Counted from the stretch's first letter, positions 9,448 through 18,529 are shown. The stretch: 42,852 nucleotides of DNA from Verrucomicrobiia bacterium (GCA_031290985.1 JARLJW010000068.1:1-42852), one strand, 5' to 3'. Program-made: numbers and translations. The notes: generated from the sequence alone by a model not told the origin.

Positions 9448-10617
9448 ATGCACATTCACTGGATTACGAACACCATCATCCCGCCGCCCATCTCCCTGGG
9501 CGGCGGTGACCGCATCATGGTCGAGTGCATCCGCCGCTGGAGCGGGGAACACAAGATCACCGTCTACGGCAACGAGGGTGCAAAACAGCTTTGCGACTGG
9601 TTTGAACTGAAGGGCATCGAGCACGTCACCTGGCCGGCGGACAAGTGGAAAAAGTATGGCCGCCTGACGTGGTGGCTCGCCCAGACCCTCATCGGCTGCC
9701 GGCGCGTCAAGGACATCACTTTTTCCCCGGACGAAAAGCACCTGATCATGGTGACCTCGGAATTTCAGCCGAACAGTATGCCGGCTTTCCGGTTGAAGCG
9801 TCGCTATCCAAAGACGCCGCTGGTGATGGAGTCTTTCCTGCTCGCGCCCAAATGGTTTTCCGGCAAACCCGGGCCCGGCTGGATTTTTACCGCCTACCGG
9901 CCGTTCCAAAAAGCGCTGTTGCGCAAGGTCCTGCGCGAGGCGGAAATGATCCTGGTCACCGGCGAGGAAGACCGTGAGTTCATCATCAATGAAGGCCGCA
10001 CCCCGGACTCGGTTTTTGCCGTGAAAGGCGGGGTGGACCTGGCCATTCCCCGCAGCGTCCCCGAACCGCCGAAAAAGGACTACGACGTCATTTTCATCGG
10101 CCGCCTGCATCCCCAGAAGGGTCCGCTGGAATTGATGGACATCTGGAAAATGGTCGTTGCCAAAAAGCCGGACGCCCGGCTGGCCATGATCGGTTCCGGT
10201 CCGCTGGAGGCCCAATGCAAAGCCAAGGTCCAACGGCTTGGCCTCGAAAAACACGTCGAGTTCTTCGGTTTTCGTGATGGAGTGGAAAAATACAAGATCG
10301 TCAAAGCCAGCCGCGTGGTCGTGCATCCCGCCGTTTATGACAGCGGCGGCATGGCGGCGGCGGAGGCGTTGTGCTGCGGGCTGCCCGGCGTGTCCTTTGA
10401 TCTGCCCGCGTTGCGGACTTATTACCCGCGCGGCTGGCTCAAGGCGCCGCCCGGTGATTTTTCCCAGTTTGCCGATCACATTTACCGGCTGCTCACGGAG
10501 CCGGCGCTTTACGCTGAAACCAGCCGGGAAGCCTATGCCGCCGGGTTGGAATGGGACTGGAACGTGCGGGCGAAGGTGATTTGGGACGGCATCGCGAAAG
10601 GCATCGGTCTGGCCTGA
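9448..10617 (+). CDS. Glycosyltransferase family 4
   Basis: The 389-residue GT-B protein starts MHIHWITNTIIPPPISLGGG at 9448; a TTG 75 bases upstream is in frame but would add a non-conserved tail. The donor-binding half shows VIFIGRLHPQKGPLELMDIW, then LAMIGSGPL, then YDSGGMAAAEALCCGLPGVS. In most GT4 enzymes the last motif starts with E (the EX7E motif). Here the first acidic residue is D, but the second E is kept. The stop codon overlaps the start of the next methyltransferase gene by one base (TGATG), so the two are translationally coupled. Role: transfer of a nucleotide-activated sugar during glycan assembly, inferred from family and context. Confidence 0.82.
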   Translation: MHIHWITNTIIPPPISLGGGDRIMVECIRRWSGEHKITVYGNEGAKQLCDWFELKGIEHVTWPADKWKKYGRLTWWLAQTLIGCRRVKDITFSPDEKHLIMVTSEFQPNSMPAFRLKRRYPKTPLVMESFLLAPKWFSGKPGPGWIFTAYRPFQKALLRKVLREAEMILVTGEEDREFIINEGRTPDSVFAVKGGVDLAIPRSVPEPPKKDYDVIFIGRLHPQKGPLELMDIWKMVVAKKPDARLAMIGSGPLEAQCKAKVQRLGLEKHVEFFGFRDGVEKYKIVKASRVVVHPAVYDSGGMAAAEALCCGLPGVSFDLPALRTYYPRGWLKAPPGDFSQFADHIYRLLTEPALYAETSREAYAAGLEWDWNVRAKVIWDGIAKGIGLA

Positions 10618-11537
10618 TGCAACTCGAACCCGTCAATTGCGCCCTGTGTGGCCGCGCGGAGTCGGACCTGGTTTTTTCGGTTCCCAGTCTGCGGCTGCGC
10701 ACGGAGCCGCGGTCCTTTGAACTGCGCCGCTGCCGGTCCTGCGGCCTGGTGCGGCTCTCGCCCCGGCCCGTGGCCGAGGCGATGGCGCTGCTCTATCAAC
10801 CGCAACACTACACCGCGCCGCGCCGCGACCTGGTGCGCCGCCTGGAAGGGCTGATTCTGCGCGAGCGGGTGTCGTATGTTCGCAGCCACACGCGCGGCCA
10901 CCGGATTCTGGATGTGGGTTGCGGCACCGGCAGTCTGCTGCAGGCATTGAGCATGGCGGGCTACGATGTTCATGGCCTGGAACCGTATCAAGATGCGCTC
11001 GCGGGCGTCCCGGAAGGGCTGCGTTCGCGGATCCAGTGCCGGCCGTTTGAAGCGGCGGATTACCCCGCCGACAATTTTGACATCATCACCCTGTGGCATG
11101 TGCTCGAACATCTGGCGCGGCCGGTGGAAACCTTGCAGAGCATCCGCAAGTTTTTGAAGGCCGACGGCACGTTGCTGCTCGAGGTGCCTAATTTCGCGAG
11201 CCGCGAGGCCCGCTGGCTTGGCCGGCACTGGTATAACCTGGATGCGCCGTATCATTTCTGGCATTTCACGCCGGAGACACTGGAGGCGGTCGTTCAGCGG
11301 GCGGGTTTTCAAGTGGTGGCGCGGACGACTTCGGCGGTCACCCGTCCCGTGTGGTTGTTGAACTATCTTCTGCTGGGCGCAACCACCGCTGCGGAGTGGT
11401 GGCAGGCGCGGCACCCGGCGTGGGGCAAATGGCCGCGCGCCAGCCTCGGCCTGGGACTCTCGCTGTGCCTGGGCAGCCGCGTGCTCTTTGCCGGTTCCTG
11501 CCCCATGATGCGGCTGGTCTGCCGCAAATCAACTTGA
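10617..11537 (+). CDS. SAM-dependent methyltransferase with N-terminal four-cysteine knot
   Basis: The 306-residue protein starts at ATG 10617, overlapping the GT4 stop. Cys8, Cys11, Cys39 and Cys42 form a CxxC...CxxC zinc-ribbon-like head. The SAM site is RILDVGCGTGSLLQALSMAG at about 97-116, followed by the acidic strand residue in VHGLEPY, and then FDIITLWHVLEHL, the LWHVLEH signature of the Methyltransf_23 group. The C-terminal 60 residues are hydrophobic (LLNYLLLGATTAAEWW and GLGLSLCLGSRVLFAG), suggesting membrane association. Four-cysteine-headed methyltransferases of this kind are common in sugar C- or O-methylation in O-antigen loci. The substrate is not known. Confidence 0.82.
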   Translation: MQLEPVNCALCGRAESDLVFSVPSLRLRTEPRSFELRRCRSCGLVRLSPRPVAEAMALLYQPQHYTAPRRDLVRRLEGLILRERVSYVRSHTRGHRILDVGCGTGSLLQALSMAGYDVHGLEPYQDALAGVPEGLRSRIQCRPFEAADYPADNFDIITLWHVLEHLARPVETLQSIRKFLKADGTLLLEVPNFASREARWLGRHWYNLDAPYHFWHFTPETLEAVVQRAGFQVVARTTSAVTRPVWLLNYLLLGATTAAEWWQARHPAWGKWPRASLGLGLSLCLGSRVLFAGSCPMMRLVCRKST

Positions 11538-11646
11538 GCCACCGCGCGGAATCAGGCCGGCGGTGATCCCCGGGGGCAAAAATTGCTCGTTATCCAACGA
11601 TGGCTAAGTTAACTTCCGCACGGATCAAAAATAATTAGAAACGTCC

Positions 11647-12672
11647 ATGCCGCCATCTGAGTTTTCTTCCGCTCAAATCAACCAGCCGTTGCCCTGGGCA
11701 AGCGTGGTGATGCCTGTGCGTAAATGCCGTGAGTCGGTCGGACGTTCCCTGGACGCCCTGCTTCGTCAGAAAATCCCGGCGCGGTGTGAGATCATCTTTG
11801 TTTGCGACCAGCGTGACGATGATTCGCTGGAAATCATCCGCCGGCACCCGCTGCGTGAAACCTGGGGTTTTGTCGAAATTTTTCATCCCGGACGCGGGCT
11901 GGCGCAGGCCTACAATCTCGGCTGGCAGGCCGCCCGCGCGCCCTACATTTTCAATATGCACTCGGACTGTTATCCGGCGGATGACGACGCGATGCTGCGC
12001 AGCGTGAACTGGCTTGAACGGGAGGGCGCGCTGGCGGTGCAGCCGCTGAACGATATTCCGCAGGGCGATTGGGAGGTCATGGGCTTCTGGGATCGCGTGA
12101 CCTCCGCACAATTCCGCCATGCCAAACCGGCGCATGCCCTGATGGGCAAGTTCGACCTCATCCGGCGCGCCGCCCTCGAAAAAATTGGCGGCTTTGACGA
12201 AGTGCGGTTTTATTCCGCGGCGGAGGATGCGGACATTGTGGAACGTCTCTGTGCCATCGGCACGCTGGCTTCCTCCGATGTGCTGGTGATCCATGCCCAT
12301 AAGCATCCACCCGAGGCCAAGTTCAAGTCGGTTTTGCGCAAGCACATCCAGCTCGGCGAAGGCTCCGGGGCGCTGTTCCGCAAATACTGGCACTCAGCCG
12401 GCTTTATCCGCCGAGCCTGGCCGATTATCGGCGTTAACGGCTTGAAACTCGTGCTGCTCGTGGGCCTGTTCCTCCCCCCGGTCACGCTTTATGCCGCCGG
12501 GCTCATGCTGCTGCTGTCGGTTTACTATGCGCGCTGGGCGATGCTGAGCCGCGACTGGCGCGTGGTGCTGATTCCTTTTGCCGTGTCGGTGATGTTTGCC
12601 TTCTTTGCCGTCGCCATGGTGCGCGCATTCATCCGGGGCCGGCAGTCTTTTGATTACATCAAGGCCAAATAA
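11647..12672 (+). CDS. Glycosyltransferase family 2 with C-terminal membrane helices
   Basis: The 341-residue protein has a GT-A domain: WASVVMPVRKCRESVGRSLD, then CEIIFVCDQRDDDS, then the DXD-like NMHSDCYPADDD and the late acidic pair in YSAAEDADIVERL. The last 90 residues carry two or three hydrophobic segments (LKLVLLVGLFLPPVTLYAAG and VVLIPFAVSVMFAFFAVAMV), as in membrane-bound GT2 enzymes that use a lipid-linked acceptor or donor. The spacer of 109 bases from the previous gene suggests the same transcript is possible but not certain. It precedes the rfbF operon and probably works in the same glycan pathway. Confidence 0.8.
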   Translation: MPPSEFSSAQINQPLPWASVVMPVRKCRESVGRSLDALLRQKIPARCEIIFVCDQRDDDSLEIIRRHPLRETWGFVEIFHPGRGLAQAYNLGWQAARAPYIFNMHSDCYPADDDAMLRSVNWLEREGALAVQPLNDIPQGDWEVMGFWDRVTSAQFRHAKPAHALMGKFDLIRRAALEKIGGFDEVRFYSAAEDADIVERLCAIGTLASSDVLVIHAHKHPPEAKFKSVLRKHIQLGEGSGALFRKYWHSAGFIRRAWPIIGVNGLKLVLLVGLFLPPVTLYAAGLMLLLSVYYARWAMLSRDWRVVLIPFAVSVMFAFFAVAMVRAFIRGRQSFDYIKAK

Positions 12673-12783
12673 GTTCTCCCCCGCGCCCATTTTTTGATTT
12701 CTCAAGCGCTCCGCTTTGTGGATTATCTGCGGACGCCGTCCGTTCGTGGACGGTGCGGCGCCGGCAACAGGCGCGAATAATTT

Positions 12784-13587
12784 ATGAACCAGCGGCTTGA
12801 AACCAGAAACGTCCCGGTTTTCATCCTGTGCGGCGGCCTCGGCACGCGGCTCAAGGAGGAGACTGAATTCCGTCCCAAGCCGATGGTGCCCATTGGGGAG
12901 CATCCGATCCTCTGGCATGTGATGCAAATCTATGCCCGGCACGGCTTCCGGCGGTTTGTGCTCTGCCTGGGCTTCAAAGCCGATGTGGTGAAGGATTATT
13001 TCAGCAACTTCCACCTGCATAACAACGACTGCACCATCGCGCTCAAATCGAACAAGATCACCGTGCATGAATCTCGCGTGGATCTGGACTGGGAGGTCAC
13101 CCTGGCCTTTACGGGTGAAAAAAACATGACCGGCAGCCGCGTGGCGCAGGCGGCGCGGAAATATCTGGGCGGCGCAAAACATTTCGCCGTGACGTATGGC
13201 GATGGTTTGACGGATGCGGACCTCGCCTCGGAATTTCGCAACCATTTGGCGGGGAAAAAGCTGGGCACCGTCCTGGGCGTCAACCCGCCCTCGCGTTTCG
13301 GCGAAATCAAGGTTGAAGGCAACTGCGTCGTGGAATTTGCCGAGAAGCCGGATCTGGAAAACCACTGGATCAACGGCGGTTATTTTTTCTTCCACCGTGA
13401 TTTTCTAAAATACCTGTCGGAGGATGAAAGCTGCGTCTTGGAACGCGGGCCGCTGGTCGAACTGGCGCGGGCGGGCGGGCTGAACCTCCACCAGCACCGT
13501 GGCTACTGGGCGTGCATGGACACGCAGCGCGACCGCGAGCAGCTCACCCGGTTGGCCGAATCCGGCAACCCGCCGTGGCTCAAGTAA
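12784..13587 (+). CDS. rfbF: Glucose-1-phosphate cytidylyltransferase
   Basis: The 267-residue protein has the nucleotidyltransferase signature FILCGGLGTRLKEETEFRPK, followed by PMVPIGEHPILWHVMQIYAR; the RP-K-M-IG-PI-WH order is diagnostic for RfbF rather than RmlA. Later comes YGDGLTDADL, then FGEIKVEG and NGGYFFF. RfbF makes CDP-glucose from CTP and glucose-1-phosphate, the entry to CDP-3,6-dideoxyhexoses and related sugars. Length is normal. It starts a tight plus-strand operon; the next ATG follows its TAA after one base. The usual partner CDP-glucose 4,6-dehydratase (RfbG) is not recognised nearby, which is unusual. A 6-bp hairpin at 12736-12753 with a TTCG-containing loop lies just upstream. 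Confidence 0.88.
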   Translation: MNQRLETRNVPVFILCGGLGTRLKEETEFRPKPMVPIGEHPILWHVMQIYARHGFRRFVLCLGFKADVVKDYFSNFHLHNNDCTIALKSNKITVHESRVDLDWEVTLAFTGEKNMTGSRVAQAARKYLGGAKHFAVTYGDGLTDADLASEFRNHLAGKKLGTVLGVNPPSRFGEIKVEGNCVVEFAEKPDLENHWINGGYFFFHRDFLKYLSEDESCVLERGPLVELARAGGLNLHQHRGYWACMDTQRDREQLTRLAESGNPPWLK

Positions 13588-13588
13588 A

Positions 13589-14788
13589 ATGAACCATCAC
13601 GTCACGATTGTGGGCGGCGGCATTGTGGGGCTGGCCACCGCTTTTCGCTTGCTGGAGGCGCGGCCGCATTTGAAAGTCCTGCTGCTGGAAAAGGAAGCCC
13701 GGCTGGCCGCGCATCAGACCGGCAACAACAGCGGCGTGCTTCATGCCGGGCTTTATTACAAGCCCGGCTCCGCCAAGGCGCAATGCGCCGTGCAAGGGTT
13801 GCAGCAGATGCTGGCATTTTGTCGTGAGCATGGCATCGCCCATGATCAATGCGGCAAAATAGTTGTCGCCACGGAGCCGGGCGAACTGGAGCGGCTGGAA
13901 AATTTGTGGGTGCGCGGCAACGGCAACGGTCTGCAAGGCCTGCGCAAGCTGACCCCGGGGCAGATCAAGGAAATCGAGCCGCACGCCACCGGCCTGGCGG
14001 CGATTCATGTGCCGCAGGAGGGCATCGTGGATTATCCCGCGGTTTGCGAAAAACTTGGCGAACTCATCCGCCGGGCCGGCGGCGAGATCCGGCTGGGGAC
14101 GCGGGTTGAAAAAATTGTTTCCGGTGCCGACGGCTGGACGGTGGAGACGGCCGCCGGGGATTTTCAGGCAAAATTTGTCATCACCTGCGGCGGGCTGCAC
14201 GCCGACCGGCTGGTGCGGGCGGCGGGCCAGCGGCCCACGGCCCGGATCATCCCGTTCCGGGGCGAGTATTATGTCATCAAAAAGGAGCGGCAATCACTGG
14301 TGCGAAACCTGATCTATCCCGTGCCCGATCCCAAGTTTCCCTTCCTGGGGGTCCATTTCACGCGCCTGATCCATGGCGGCATTGAGGCCGGACCGAATGC
14401 CGTCCTGGCGCTGGCGCGCGAGGGTTACCAGTGGACGGACATCAACCTGCGCGATCTGGCCGGGTCGCTGTTTTATCCGGGCTTGTGGCGGTTCCTGGCC
14501 AAGTATCCGAGCCTGTGCGGCTATGAAATCCGCCGGTCGCTTTCCCGCGCGGAATTTTGCCGTTCCCTGCAGAAGCTGGTGCCGGAAATTCGGGAAGACG
14601 ATCTTGAACCCGGCAGCGCGGGGGTCCGCGCGCAGGCGATGTTGCCGGCAGGAAAGCTGGTCGAGGATTTTCATTTTGACGAGGCTCCCGGCATCCTGCA
14701 TGTGGTCAATGCGCCGTCGCCCGCCGCCACGGCGGCGCTCGCCATTGGTGCAAAGATTTTGGAAAAGGTTTTGACCCGATTGCCCTAG
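13589..14788 (+). CDS. LhgO-like FAD-dependent oxidoreductase
   Basis: The 399-residue protein starts HVTIVGGGIVGLATAFRLLE (a Rossmann FAD-binding GxGxxG), followed by LLLEKEARLAAHQTGNNSGV and LHAGLYYKPGS. This HQTG-NSGV-HAGLYY-PGS block is the signature of L-2-hydroxyglutarate dehydrogenase/oxidase (LhgO/YgaF) within the DAO superfamily. The start at 13589, one base after the rfbF stop, is clear. Its position in the middle of a nucleotide-sugar operon is odd for a pure 2-hydroxyglutarate enzyme. A possible explanation is oxidation of a hydroxy-acid by-product or of a sugar acid or sugar hydroxyl in the glycan pathway; that is inference. Catalysis in the family passes electrons to quinone or oxygen. 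Confidence 0.78.
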   Translation: MNHHVTIVGGGIVGLATAFRLLEARPHLKVLLLEKEARLAAHQTGNNSGVLHAGLYYKPGSAKAQCAVQGLQQMLAFCREHGIAHDQCGKIVVATEPGELERLENLWVRGNGNGLQGLRKLTPGQIKEIEPHATGLAAIHVPQEGIVDYPAVCEKLGELIRRAGGEIRLGTRVEKIVSGADGWTVETAAGDFQAKFVITCGGLHADRLVRAAGQRPTARIIPFRGEYYVIKKERQSLVRNLIYPVPDPKFPFLGVHFTRLIHGGIEAGPNAVLALAREGYQWTDINLRDLAGSLFYPGLWRFLAKYPSLCGYEIRRSLSRAEFCRSLQKLVPEIREDDLEPGSAGVRAQAMLPAGKLVEDFHFDEAPGILHVVNAPSPAATAALAIGAKILEKVLTRLP

Positions 14789-14806
14789 TCCGGCAAAAAT
14801 ATCCGG

Positions 14807-15802
14807 ATGAAAATCCTTGTCACCGGCCATCGCGGCTACATCGGGCCACACCTGGTCAAACTTTTGCAGACCGCCGGGCATCAGGTCACCGGCGTGGACA
14901 TCGGTTATTTTGAAGGCTGCAACTGGGAGCCGCTGCCCGCCGCCGACCGGGAGATCCACGCGGACTTCCGTTCCTTGACCGAACGCGACCTGGAAGGTTT
15001 CGACTGCGTCTGTCATCTCGCGGCGATTTCGAACGATCCGATGGGTGACTTGGACGAGAAACTGACGTACGACACGAACCGGGACGGGTCCATTGAACTC
15101 GCGCGCCGCGCCAAAAGCGCCGGGGTGCCACGGTATATTTTTTCCGGCAGTTGTTCGGTTTACGGCAAAGGCGAGACGCTGGACTTGGACGAAAGCGCAA
15201 AATTCAACCCCGTATCCGCCTATGCGGTTTCCAAGGTGGAAACCGAAAGGCAGGTCTCGCCGCTCGCGGATAAAAATTTTTCGCCCGCCTTTTTGCGCAA
15301 TGCCACCGCTTACGGCTATTCGCCCAACCTGCGCATTGACCTGGTTGCGAACAACCTGCTGGCGTGCGCCATCGCGCGCGGCGACATCCGCATCATGAGC
15401 GACGGCACGCCATGGCGTCCGCTGGTCCACTGCCACGACATCGCCCGCGCCTTCGTGCTGTTTGCCGAGGCGCCGCGCGAAAAAATCCACAACCAGGCCG
15501 TCAACATCGGCGCGAACAAGCAAAATTATCAGGTGCGTGACGTCGGCGATGCGGTGGCGCGGCTCGTGCCGGATGCGAAAATCGTCTATACCGGTGAAAC
15601 CGGCCCCGACCCGCGCAATTACCGCGTCAAGTTTGACAAGCTTTATACGCTGTTCCCGGAGTTCCGGTTGAAATATGACCTGCAAACCGGCTTGGAAGAA
15701 CTGCTGGGGAAATATCGGGAGCACAAGTTCAATCTGAAAGACTTTGAGGGGGACCAGTATGTCCGCCTCCGTTCCCTGAAGAAAAAACTCCCGGCCAAGT
15801 GA
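14807..15802 (+). CDS. NAD(P)-dependent epimerase/dehydratase (extended SDR)
   Basis: The 331-residue protein begins MKILVTGHRGYIGPHLVKLL, an extended-SDR TGxxGxxG variant (GHRGYIG). Next come CHLAAISNDP, SGSCSVYG (catalytic Ser/Thr region) and YAVSK at about residue 138 (catalytic Tyr and Lys). The C-terminus (EGDQYVRLRSLKKKLPAK) resembles SDRs that sit next to RfbF- and RfbC-like genes in other cell-surface clusters. It could act as the 4,6-dehydratase missing from this operon, but it lacks the familiar RfbG N-terminus, so 4-epimerase or reductase activity is equally possible. It starts 18 bases after the LhgO-like gene and ends 3 bases before the RfbC-like gene. Confidence 0.75.
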   Translation: MKILVTGHRGYIGPHLVKLLQTAGHQVTGVDIGYFEGCNWEPLPAADREIHADFRSLTERDLEGFDCVCHLAAISNDPMGDLDEKLTYDTNRDGSIELARRAKSAGVPRYIFSGSCSVYGKGETLDLDESAKFNPVSAYAVSKVETERQVSPLADKNFSPAFLRNATAYGYSPNLRIDLVANNLLACAIARGDIRIMSDGTPWRPLVHCHDIARAFVLFAEAPREKIHNQAVNIGANKQNYQVRDVGDAVARLVPDAKIVYTGETGPDPRNYRVKFDKLYTLFPEFRLKYDLQTGLEELLGKYREHKFNLKDFEGDQYVRLRSLKKKLPAK

Positions 15803-15805
15803 TTT

Positions 15806-16351
15806 ATGAAATTCATCGAAACGCCGCTGAAGGGCGCCTTTGTCATTGAACTTGAAAAGCGCGGTGACGACCGCGGCTGGTTTGCGCGTTTTTTTTGTGA
15901 ACGCGAATACCAGCAGCACGGCCTCAACCACAAGATTGTCCAGGTCAACACCTCGGCCAGCAAAGACAAGGGCACGCTGCGGGGAATGCATTACCAGCTT
16001 GCGCCGAAGGCCGAGGACAAGATTGTCCGCTGCCTGCGGGGCGGGCTGTTTGACGCCATCATTGACCTGCGCCCCGGATCGGCCACGTACCGCCAGCATT
16101 TTTCCATCGAATTGACGGCGGAAAACCGGACCATGCTTTATGTGCCGCAAGGTTTCGCGCATGGGTTCATCACGTTGGAGCCGGACACCGAGGCGTTTTA
16201 TCTGGTGACGGAATACTATGCGCCCGAGCGCGAGCGCGGCATCCGTTACAACGACCCTCAATTTGGCATCCGGTGGCCGCTGGAACCGGTGGTGATTTCT
16301 GACAAGGACCGGAACCAGCCGGACTTCAACCCGGAGATTCATCTCCGGTAA
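15806..16351 (+). CDS. rfbC: dTDP-4-dehydrorhamnose 3,5-epimerase family protein (cupin)
   Basis: The 181-residue protein has the normal RmlC length and motifs: GTLRGMHYQ with catalytic His62, DLRPGSATY, YVPQGFAHGF, and FYLVTEYYAPERERGIRYND with Tyr132 in the catalytic-tyrosine position, then SDKD near 166-168 for the His-Asp pair. The family epimerises C3 and/or C5 of 4-keto-6-deoxy sugars. Because the operon starts with a cytidylyltransferase, the substrate here may be a CDP- rather than dTDP-linked ketosugar, and the name rfbC is used for the family only. Three bases separate it from the SDR upstream and six from the SDR downstream, so it is co-transcribed. Confidence 0.85.
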   Translation: MKFIETPLKGAFVIELEKRGDDRGWFARFFCEREYQQHGLNHKIVQVNTSASKDKGTLRGMHYQLAPKAEDKIVRCLRGGLFDAIIDLRPGSATYRQHFSIELTAENRTMLYVPQGFAHGFITLEPDTEAFYLVTEYYAPERERGIRYNDPQFGIRWPLEPVVISDKDRNQPDFNPEIHLR

Positions 16352-16357
16352 TGCGGC

Positions 16358-17266
16358 ATGAAAATTCTCCTTACCGGGGCCAGTTCGTTCACCGGATTCT
16401 GGTTTGTCAAAGCCCTGGCCGCCGCCGGGCATGAAGTCGTCTGCCCGCTGACCGGTGAAAGCGACCGTTACACGGATGTCCGCCGGCAGCGGGTGGAAAT
16501 ATTGAAGCCGCTCTGCCGGTTGGTGCCCAACGCCCCCTTCGGTTCGGAGGCTTTTCTCAAGCTGGCGGGCGCGGAAAAGTTCGACCGGCTGTGCCAGCAT
16601 GCGGCCGAGGTTGCGAATTACAAAAGCGCGGATTTCGATGCGGTGCGCGCCTTGCAAAACAATTCCCTGAACCTTCGCGGTGTGTTGCCGGCTTTACAAT
16701 GTCCCGTGGTGCTGACCGGGAGCGTTTTTGAGAACGATGAAGGCATCGGCGCGGCGCCGCGCGCGGCGTTCTCGCCCTATGGTTTGTCCAAGGGGCTTAC
16801 CTTTCAGGTATTCCGCTTTTACTGCCATGCGGCCGGTGTTCCCCTGGGGAAATTTGTCATTCCCAATCCGTTTGGACCGTTCGAAGAGCCGCGTTTTACG
16901 GCGTTCCTGATGCGAAACTGGAAAGCCGGCCAGCCGGTCGAGGTGAAGACGCCGGACTATGTGCGCGATAACATCCACGTGGATCTGCTGGCGCTGGCCT
17001 ACGCGGCTTTTGTGACCGCGCCGGCCAGGGAGCCGCTGCGGAGCATCAACCCCAGCGGTTATGCGGAAAAGCAGGGGGCCTTTGCCCAACGGGTCGCCCG
17101 CGAGGTCAAGGCCCGCACCGGGTGGGCTTGCGCATTGAAACTTGCGCAGCAGGCGGATTTCAGCGAGCCGCTGGACCGCGTGAACTCCGAGCCGGCGACA
17201 AAGTTGTTCCCCGGTTGGAACGAAAAATCGGCCTGGGATGACTTAACCCGGTTTTACGCGGCGTAA
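16358..17266 (+). CDS. NAD-dependent epimerase/reductase (extended SDR)
   Basis: The 302-residue protein begins MKILLTGASSFTGFWFVKAL, with the SDR glycine motif GASSFTG, and has SPYGLSKGL at about 139-147 holding the catalytic Tyr and Lys. It also shows the Asn/Pro-rich substrate loop FVIPNPFGPFEEPRF. It is shorter than typical 4-epimerases and closer in size to the RfbD-like 4-ketoreductases, which would complete a keto-sugar route after an epimerase. It ends the rfbF operon; 17267-17479 after it shows no gene. A TTGACT at 17439-17444 could be part of a promoter for the next gene, but no convincing -10 is at the right distance. Confidence 0.7.
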   Translation: MKILLTGASSFTGFWFVKALAAAGHEVVCPLTGESDRYTDVRRQRVEILKPLCRLVPNAPFGSEAFLKLAGAEKFDRLCQHAAEVANYKSADFDAVRALQNNSLNLRGVLPALQCPVVLTGSVFENDEGIGAAPRAAFSPYGLSKGLTFQVFRFYCHAAGVPLGKFVIPNPFGPFEEPRFTAFLMRNWKAGQPVEVKTPDYVRDNIHVDLLALAYAAFVTAPAREPLRSINPSGYAEKQGAFAQRVAREVKARTGWACALKLAQQADFSEPLDRVNSEPATKLFPGWNEKSAWDDLTRFYAA

Positions 17267-17479
17267 TTATTTGACAAACCAACCTGGCCGCAAGTTTGGC
17301 GTTGAAAGGTGGTTTGCTGCGGAGTCAGGGTGCGCACGTTGAATCCGGGGCTGATCCAAGGACAGGTCATTCCGGGTCAAGAGCGCCTGAAGTGACTGCG
17401 GGTCCGGCCGCCGGGAAGGCAAGAAATTGGCGCGTGGATTGACTGGACACAAAAAAGCCGATCTTGCTAGCCTTTGCCG

Positions 17480-18490
17480 ATGCAATCAAAAGTTTTGGTC
17501 ACCGGTGTCGCCGGCTTCATCGGTTCGCACGTTGCCGCGCATTTGCTCAAGCAGGGCCATCAGGTCGTCGGTTTGGATGACTTGAGCGGCGGCTTTGAGG
17601 ACCATGTTCCGCACGGTGTGCAGTTTGTCCGCGGCTCCATCAACGACGACGCCTTGGTGAACCGGTTGTTCGCGGAGCATCAATTTGCATACGTTTTCCA
17701 CCTGGCCGCCTACGCCGCCGAGGGGCTGAGCCACTTCATCAAGCGGTTCAATTACACGAACAACCTGCTGGGCAGCGTCAACCTGATCAACGCCGCCGTC
17801 AACACGGGTTCGGTGAAATGCTTTGTCTTCACGTCCTCCATCGCCGTCTATGGCCGCAACCAACTGCCCATGTCCGAGGCGGCCGTGCCGCAGCCGGAAG
17901 ACCCCTATGGCATCGCCAAATACGCGGTGGAACTGGACCTGAAGGAGGCCCACGAGATGTTCGGCCTGAACCACGTCATCTTTCGCCCGCACAATGTCTA
18001 TGGCGAAAACCAAAACTTGGGCGACCGCTACCGCAATGTCATCGGCATCTTCATGAACCAGATCATGCAGGGCCAGCCGATGACGATTTTTGGCGATGGC
18101 TCGCAGACGCGGGCGTTCAGTTTCATCGATGATGTCGCCCCGGTCATCGCCGCGAGCATCACCCGGCCGGAGGCGTACAACCAGGTCTTCAATGTCGGCG
18201 CGGACAAGCCGTATTCCGTCGCCGAACTGGCGAACGTGGTGGCCAAGGCCATGGGCGTGCCGCCGCAGATCAAAAAACTTGAGGCGCGCAATGAAGTGGT
18301 CCATGCCTACTCCGCGCACGACAAGGTGCAGAAATATTTTGGCGACCTCATCAAGAACGTCTCCCTGGAAGAAGGCGTGAACCGCATGGCGGTGTGGGCC
18401 AAAAAAACGGGGGCGCGTCAGGGCCAGCCGTTTGAAGGCATTGAAGTTTCCAAAAACATGCCCCCGTCCTGGGCCAAACTGCTGAAGTGA
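17480..18490 (+). CDS. UDP-glucose 4-epimerase-like SDR
   Basis: The 336-residue protein starts MQSKVLVTGVAGFIGSHVAA at ATG 17480; a TTG six bases earlier is in frame but adds nothing conserved. The NAD site TGVAGFIGS, the strand FHLAAYAAEGLSHFIKRFNY, the TSSIAVYG serine region and DPYGIAKYAVE (catalytic Tyr and Lys near 143-147) are complete. The later RPHNVYGENQNLGDRYRNVI is characteristic of epimerases acting on UDP-hexoses. It is likely to interconvert UDP-glucose/galactose or an N-acetyl or uronic derivative; the exact substrate cannot be read. It is a single gene convergent with the GT2 gene at 18530. Confidence 0.8.
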   Translation: MQSKVLVTGVAGFIGSHVAAHLLKQGHQVVGLDDLSGGFEDHVPHGVQFVRGSINDDALVNRLFAEHQFAYVFHLAAYAAEGLSHFIKRFNYTNNLLGSVNLINAAVNTGSVKCFVFTSSIAVYGRNQLPMSEAAVPQPEDPYGIAKYAVELDLKEAHEMFGLNHVIFRPHNVYGENQNLGDRYRNVIGIFMNQIMQGQPMTIFGDGSQTRAFSFIDDVAPVIAASITRPEAYNQVFNVGADKPYSVAELANVVAKAMGVPPQIKKLEARNEVVHAYSAHDKVQKYFGDLIKNVSLEEGVNRMAVWAKKTGARQGQPFEGIEVSKNMPPSWAKLLK

Positions 18491-18529
18491 GCCGGCCGTT
18501 CCCGGCGGGGAACGAACAAGCGAGCGGAC

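Noticed and set aside
14294..16657. A long minus-strand open frame of nearly 800 codons across the rfbF operon
   Set aside because: It is antisense to three genes with complete SDR, cupin and FAD motifs; its own peptide has no family features and reflects GC-rich third positions.
17439..17471. A promoter before the epimerase at 17480
   Set aside because: TTGACT has no -10 box at 16-18 bases; the nearest candidate is about 21 bases away.
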